From positions 4,601,443 to 4,665,442 of the forward strand of contig CM022672.1 of assembly GCA_012295275.1 (NCBI GenBank): DNA of 64,000 nt, read 5' to 3'. Every line of letters begins with the position of its first letter. Position 1 is the stretch's first letter. Below the pieces are notes generated by a model. It was not told the origin of the DNA. It saw only the letters and a list, made by a program, of their open reading frames with translations, and searched no databases. Positions 58,884 to 64,000 of this stretch are shown one piece after another. This DNA comes from Chrysomallon squamiferum. Taxonomy: Eukaryota; Mollusca; Gastropoda; Neomphalida; Peltospiridae. A program made the translations under genes and the position numbers.

Positions 58884-61198
58884 CTGCAATATTCAGAAAA
58901 TATAAAATAAAATAAACTAATACAAGCAAACAAACAAACACACAAATAAATAAAATATAAAAAAAAAAAAAAAAAAAAATAGAAATTTGACAATGATAAA
59001 AAAAAAAGAAAAGAAAAAAAGGAATTGAATCCATACATGTATGTACTGATGTATTGTTCAATGGATGATGTGTGTGTGTTTGTACAGATGTATGTATGTA
59101 TGTATGTATGTATATTCTTTCTTATGTATATACATCTAATATCTTAGGTGTGCATGTCTGTTTTGCTCTATATTTTCATTACATAATTTTCTCAAGATAC
59201 AGATTTGATAATATTTATTTAGAAGACAAGAAATATATAACTGATGCTATATCCAGAAATAAACTTTATATTTTTTCTTCATTAAAACAGCAGATGTAGA
59301 TTAGTCAAATGTTATTTTACACTGAAAATGTTTGAAAATAAGTAACTGTCTACATCTCTAGCTCAGATCTGAAACTGTTAAGTAAATTCAGTAAATGTTC
59401 CTTTTCTATAATCTGTTGAGAACTTTCCTTATTGAAATTAAATGCTTACTTTTCCTGGAACCTTCTCATCAGGAAGGATTCCCATCAAAGCTGTGTATGG
59501 TGCTTCATTTTGTGCCCTGATAAAAAGAAATTTCAATGGGTGAATTAATTTGTTCTTTACAGATAAACACAAATTTTTTTTAAATTAAAATACATGTTTA
59601 TTAGTTTCTTTGTATTGTATTAAACTATCTGCTCAAGTTATTTGTATAAATTTGAAAATCATGAATATAAACCCCATTTTAAAAAATCATTTTTTGATTA
59701 TTTTACTACTTTCAACAGGACCAGAAATATTGTCTGATCTCACATTGATCTGTACAGTGAACAAAACATTTTAGGTTATGTATGCAATCAAGACTGTAAT
59801 CAATTTGTTCTTTGATTTTGGATAAAATGTACAGTTTAAGAAGAATTTTGTTTGTACATTACCAGAGTTTTATAAACTAGTTTTAGTTTTCATTTAGATT
59901 TAAGTAAGAAACCACTTTTCAGTGACAATATAATAATTATTTTTTGTAAACAAGCAATAGAATATAACATTATAAATTTTTATAAATAATGTAGTTATAA
60001 ATTAACATAATGCTGTCTTATAACTTACTTACAGAACTGATAAACAAAAATAAGTTATTACACTCTATGGATATTTATTATAAATGATTTCATTTAGAAA
60101 AAGTTGGGAATCAATTTTAAAATGAACAATTACTTGATTACAGAATATATTGTGTTACATAACTCATGATTATATGTACAGAATTATAATACCTATAAGT
60201 CTAAATATCATCACCATCATTATTATTTTATTATTAATGGTGTGAAATTTTTTTTTAATATTATTAGTGATTTGTCACTGATTTGTCCTCTTTCACCTTT
60301 TTTTTAATAATCCAATAACATCTTATCCACACATATATATTTAACTCAAATGGTTTTTAGGTTATTTGATATTTTTAACAGTAATATGATTTCAGTTTTT
60401 GTTTATTTATTAATTTTATAACTAGTGCATGAAATGCATAATTTTTATTTATTATTTAATTTTAATATGCTTTTTAGATTTACATTTCTATGAAAATTAG
60501 TATTGTTAAGTGTAGGTATTATTGTCAAGATATAAAAAGAAATAGTTTTAAAATAAACACTTTGAACCTTATATGCATTTTTTTTTCAACGTAAAATAAA
60601 AGTTAATGAAATTACCAGAATTTTAATAATTATCACTGAAATTGATAAATTATACAAAAATTAAGTAGCATTTATTTGAAATTCATGGTAACATTTTAAT
60701 TTAAATGATACAATCAATTACTCTGTTATAATCAAACTTATTTTTAAAATTATTATTATTGTTAATACAATTATTCATTTTCTTTTAATTTTATCATATT
60801 AAATAGTAGTAATAATAATAATACGGCATTTTTGAATCATAAAGTATTATCATACACAAATCGAAATGTTCTGCATGGAAATATTGCAATGTATGTTCAA
60901 TTTTTCAAAATACAAAGTTAACCGAACAGATGTAAAACCAGATAATTTCAAATTTGACAGACGTTGACAGTCGCCATGATGTTAAACATGGCTTTCCCAA
61001 TTAAGGCCCCACAACTTTTAGGGTATTTCCGTTTGTTCCAGAATGCGATAAATCAAAAAAAGGCACACTATTATATTTACAAGCAATGCATACTTACACA
61101 GAATAAGCTATGGTTGCTTTTGGAGCCTTAGGTGGAATAGCTGGAAAATACGATTGAGAATTCTTTGCCTCGGGTAACGTTCCGGATACTTCCGCCAT
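58557..61198 (-). CDS. unrecognised three-exon gene, 164 residues
   Basis: Exons 61098-61198, 59450-59516 and 58557-58883 join with consistent phases through donors GTAAGT and GTAAGC and acceptors TTTATCAG and TTGCAG. The product starts MAEVSGTLPEAKNSQSYFPA, continues AQNEAPYTALMGILPDEKVP and GTTNRWRLPECLYSDILGTN, and ends GFNMSYDSDDY. It has no signal peptide, membrane segment or domain I can name. It is Pro/Tyr/Asn-rich early and basic with four Cys near the end (MYSCRRKFCSVHG). Base composition falls sharply after the stop, supporting a real 3' end. It lies about 1.2 kb upstream of BTBD16 on the same strand. Alternatively, an internal donor in the last exon (ATTACTG before GTAGGT) joins BTBD16 exon 1 in phase, making this the N terminus of a longer BTBD16. 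Confidence 0.75.
59450..59516 (-). CDS. small gene exon 2
   Basis: 67 bases. The first completes a Val codon with exon 1, then 22 codons end ...PDEKVPGK. Confidence 0.8.
61098..61198 (-). CDS. small gene exon 1 with start codon
   Basis: AAAAATGGCGG start context; 33 codons plus two bases, ending PKAPKATIAYS. It stands out as GC-rich in AT-rich surroundings. Confidence 0.85.
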
Positions 61199-61275
61199 TT
61201 TTACTGTGACAATTTCGTCGCCAAGGACGCGTTTTCAGTGACGTCCCATTGGGCGGAACAATATTAATGTCCAGT
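61199..61275 (-). promoter_or_regulatory. compact promoter of the small gene
   Basis: Within 60 bases upstream of the ATG are a GC box (GGGCGG, 61253-61258), a CCAAT box on the - strand (61250-61254), a CRE-like TGACGTC (61241-61247) and GTCGCCAAGGACGC (61219-61232), which loosely resembles an RFX X-box. No TATA box was seen. No comparable promoter was seen just upstream of the BTBD16 first exon. Confidence 0.55.
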
Positions 61276-62696
61276 ACCTGGACAGAGTAATGTCGAAACA
61301 GGCAAAAGTGTTTATTTAATTATTAATAATAAAACATATTTCTAAAATAATAAATAAATAAATAAATAAATCGCTAGTATTATTGTTAATTAAAACTGAA
61401 CAGTTTTTTACTTCTGATATTATTTAATTAATATATGTAATGAATTTTTAAATATATTAATTATGATTTTATTTTCGTTATCATTCTGTTTATTCTTAAC
61501 ATCTCATATGTTTTATTCCTATTTATTTATTTTTATTTTATTTTATTTTATTTTATTTTTATTTTTCTTGCTTGTCTGTTTGAAAATATACTTATCTCAG
61601 AAGATGAAAATGATGCTAAATAATGTACGTGAACTTATAATAATATTAATATATTTTTAAAATGTCAATTGAAATTTAAAAAAATCAATAACAGTTTTTC
61701 AAAATTAGTCAATTTCTTTAACACTTATTATGCTAATTACAAAGTACAAATTAAGCAATCTTAATTAAATTAATAAGATGAAACAGTAAATAGGACTAGC
61801 TATTGCGAAATCTCTGTTTGGTGACTGACAAATGTGCCAGTGGGACAATGGCAAAAATGCTCAACATATGTATCACGTGATATGACAGTATATCAGAAAG
61901 CAACGAAATATTCAACAAAATTAATAAAAGGTCTCAGACGGATTTTTATTTTTCAACTGTCACTCCAACCTTAAATTAATGCACTGTAAAGTGTTAGTGT
62001 AATACTAATACATGTCGCATTTTATTTTCTGTGAGTACATTGGAATTCCGTAAAGTGAGTAAACGGTAAGAAAAAGAAAAGAAAAGAAATGAAAAAAAAA
62101 AAGTTTTCCTGATAGGTCCAACTAAAAAAAACAACAAAAAAAAACAAACAAACAAACAAACAAAAAAAAAATAAAATAAAAAAATAAAAAACCCACACAT
62201 TTAAAGGAATTGTTTGAAATGAATAATGTATGGTCACACAAAAAAAAAAATAACACAGTCAATAACAGTTTCGCCAAATACAGGAACAACAGCAGCAGCA
62301 GCAGCAGCAACAACAACAACAACAATAATAATAATTACTTCGGCATTTCAAACAGCGTCACACTTGCGAATCATACACGCCCTGATATGCTGATTAAATT
62401 GTTTCGTTTATCTTTTATATTAACACTGTGCAGGAGGTTTGGGGTGGGGTGGAAGATTTCTGACATGTAGATATGTGCAAAACACAAGGATGTCATCGAT
62501 CATTCACCCGTGATATTTATTAATGAGTAAAATACATGCCACATGGATTAAGTACACGATTCTAATAATAGTTGGATTATGTTCATTGTTGCTCTTTCAG
62601 TCAGTCAGTTGGCACCTTTACAACTTGTCGTTATTCTAGTGACCCGGAGATAACTTACTTCGATACACGCAAACTTAAAAATCCCAAAACAAAACA

Positions 62697-62747
<51 letters not shown>

Positions 62748-62979
62748 CAACAAAAAAAAAAAAAAAAAAAAAAACATTAGTAATAAAAACAGCAATAAAA
62801 AAGTAATAAAATAATAATATATGAAGAAAAAACCCATTGATTATTCTTAAATCAGATAATAATAGCATAACATATAGAAATGCATGATTATTATTTAAAA
62901 CAACAACGACGACAACAACCCCCCAAAAGAAAACCTTTAGTATTTATAAAAACAATACAAAATAAAAATAATAAATATA

Positions 62980-63011
<32 letters not shown>

Positions 63012-64000
63012 AAAAATAAATAAATAAATAAATAATGAAAATAAAAATAAAATAGATGCTAAATTTCCATATTGTAAGAAAAGATTGTAGTCTCTAGAAA
63101 AAAGGGAAAGCACTTACCAGATTCCACATAACTATGTTTTCAAATCGATGAAAAGCAAAATATTTTCATGTTAAATTTTATATTAAATATTATTCGGTTT
63201 ATTAATAAATCTTTGTCATTCGTATCTTTAATTAACAAAATATTGGTATCAGTGATTAATTTACAAAATACTTACTTACTTACTCACTTAATTAATTTAT
63301 TTATTTATTTTTTTTTATTATTATTGTTGTTATTTTTGTATCGTAATGCAGTGTACTTTTCAGTAGCTTTTAAAATAGAGTTGTTTCCCTTGATAAGAAA
63401 CTCGTACTATTACTATGTCAACTTCTAATTTTACTGTATTAATATTACTACTGCTACTGCCACGTCGCCTATTCTGTCGCTACTGCATTTACCATTGTTA
63501 GTTGTGAATGATGATTGCAGTGAGTAAAATAATTATTATATCTAATATTTTCGGCTTACTTCCATGTTGCCTAGAATGTGAAAAAGTAACATTCCTGTTA
63601 AAAAGTTAAAATTCCCTATGGTCCCTATATATAAGAAACACCGTAACAAAACAATATGACAAACAATAAAACATTTATCTGATTTTAAAAACGAATAAAT
63701 GAATTAATATTAAATTACAAATACCAAGGGGATATATATTTGAAGCAAACAAACAAACAAAAAATATAATGAAATAGTATATTTTTTTATATATAAATAT
63801 AATAAGTAACTAACTAACTGAATAAATAAATAAATAAATTAATTGAAAAAAATAAAATAAGAGTGAGTGTTGTAATATTAACGACGAATGTCACCTTTTC
63901 ATTTTGAAGACAGAATGGGAAGTAATCATTATTTTAATAGTTAATGCAAAATGAAGTGGATTGTAATTCAAGCTGATGAAGTGAAAGTGGAACAGGATAA
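61276..64000. other. AT-rich flank with microsatellites, no gene recognised
   Basis: AAAT and TTTTA repeats (61350-61370 and 61530-61560), A-rich runs (62075-62195), AGC/AAC/AAT triplets (62288-62332), AAT plus poly-A (62697-62775) and AAAT arrays (62965-63035). A moderately complex patch lies at 62335-62460. The last 50 bases hold an ATG (63951) followed by an open frame cut by the window edge (MKWIVIQADEVKVEQD), too short to judge. Confidence 0.55.

Overview
This is eukaryotic nuclear DNA from a bilaterian animal: spliced genes, about two thirds A+T, and very dense microsatellites and minisatellites. The exon-encoded proteins and the repeat load fit a lophotrochozoan, most likely a mollusc (a cephalopod is plausible); that placement is inference. 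The window has two recognisable genes, one small unrecognised gene, and a roughly 40 kb non-coding interval between them. No rRNA, tRNA, CRISPR array or intact transposon was seen.

Left end (1-2100): the last exon of an HMX/NKX5 homeobox gene on the + strand. It carries the whole homeodomain and the HMX-specific downstream motifs; the earlier exon(s) lie left of the window.

Middle (2.1-42.6 kb): no convincing protein-coding gene. Simple repeats alternate with islands of complex, GC-richer, non-repetitive sequence at roughly 5.9, 9.4, 12.3, 14, 17.6, 19.2, 21.3, 23.2, 26.2, 27, 28.3, 29.6, 31.2, 35.8, 37.8 and 39.7 kb. I read these as candidate cis-regulatory elements of the homeobox gene. 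Two of them (about 6.0 and 23.3 kb) share two sequence blocks in the same order and orientation, as expected of a duplicated enhancer.

Right part (42.7-57.4 kb, - strand): a BTBD16 orthologue (BTB/POZ plus BACK-type architecture). I rebuilt it as 15 coding exons with consistent splice phases, giving 542 or 553 residues depending on one acceptor choice. One intron (45452-47567) contains two related 33-bp minisatellites that appear to have grown from the exon's own 5' splice site, leaving dozens of donor-like motifs in transcript orientation. The intron at the other end of the next exon shows a smaller array around a 3' splice site.

Far right (58.5-61.2 kb, - strand): a three-exon gene for a 164-residue protein I do not recognise, with a compact GC-box/CCAAT/CRE promoter. 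It is immediately upstream of BTBD16 and could be phase-compatibly spliced into it. From memory, HMX2/HMX3 and BTBD16 also lie in the same human band (10q26.13), so this window may show an ancient bilaterian linkage between a developmental homeobox gene and a neighbouring BTB gene.
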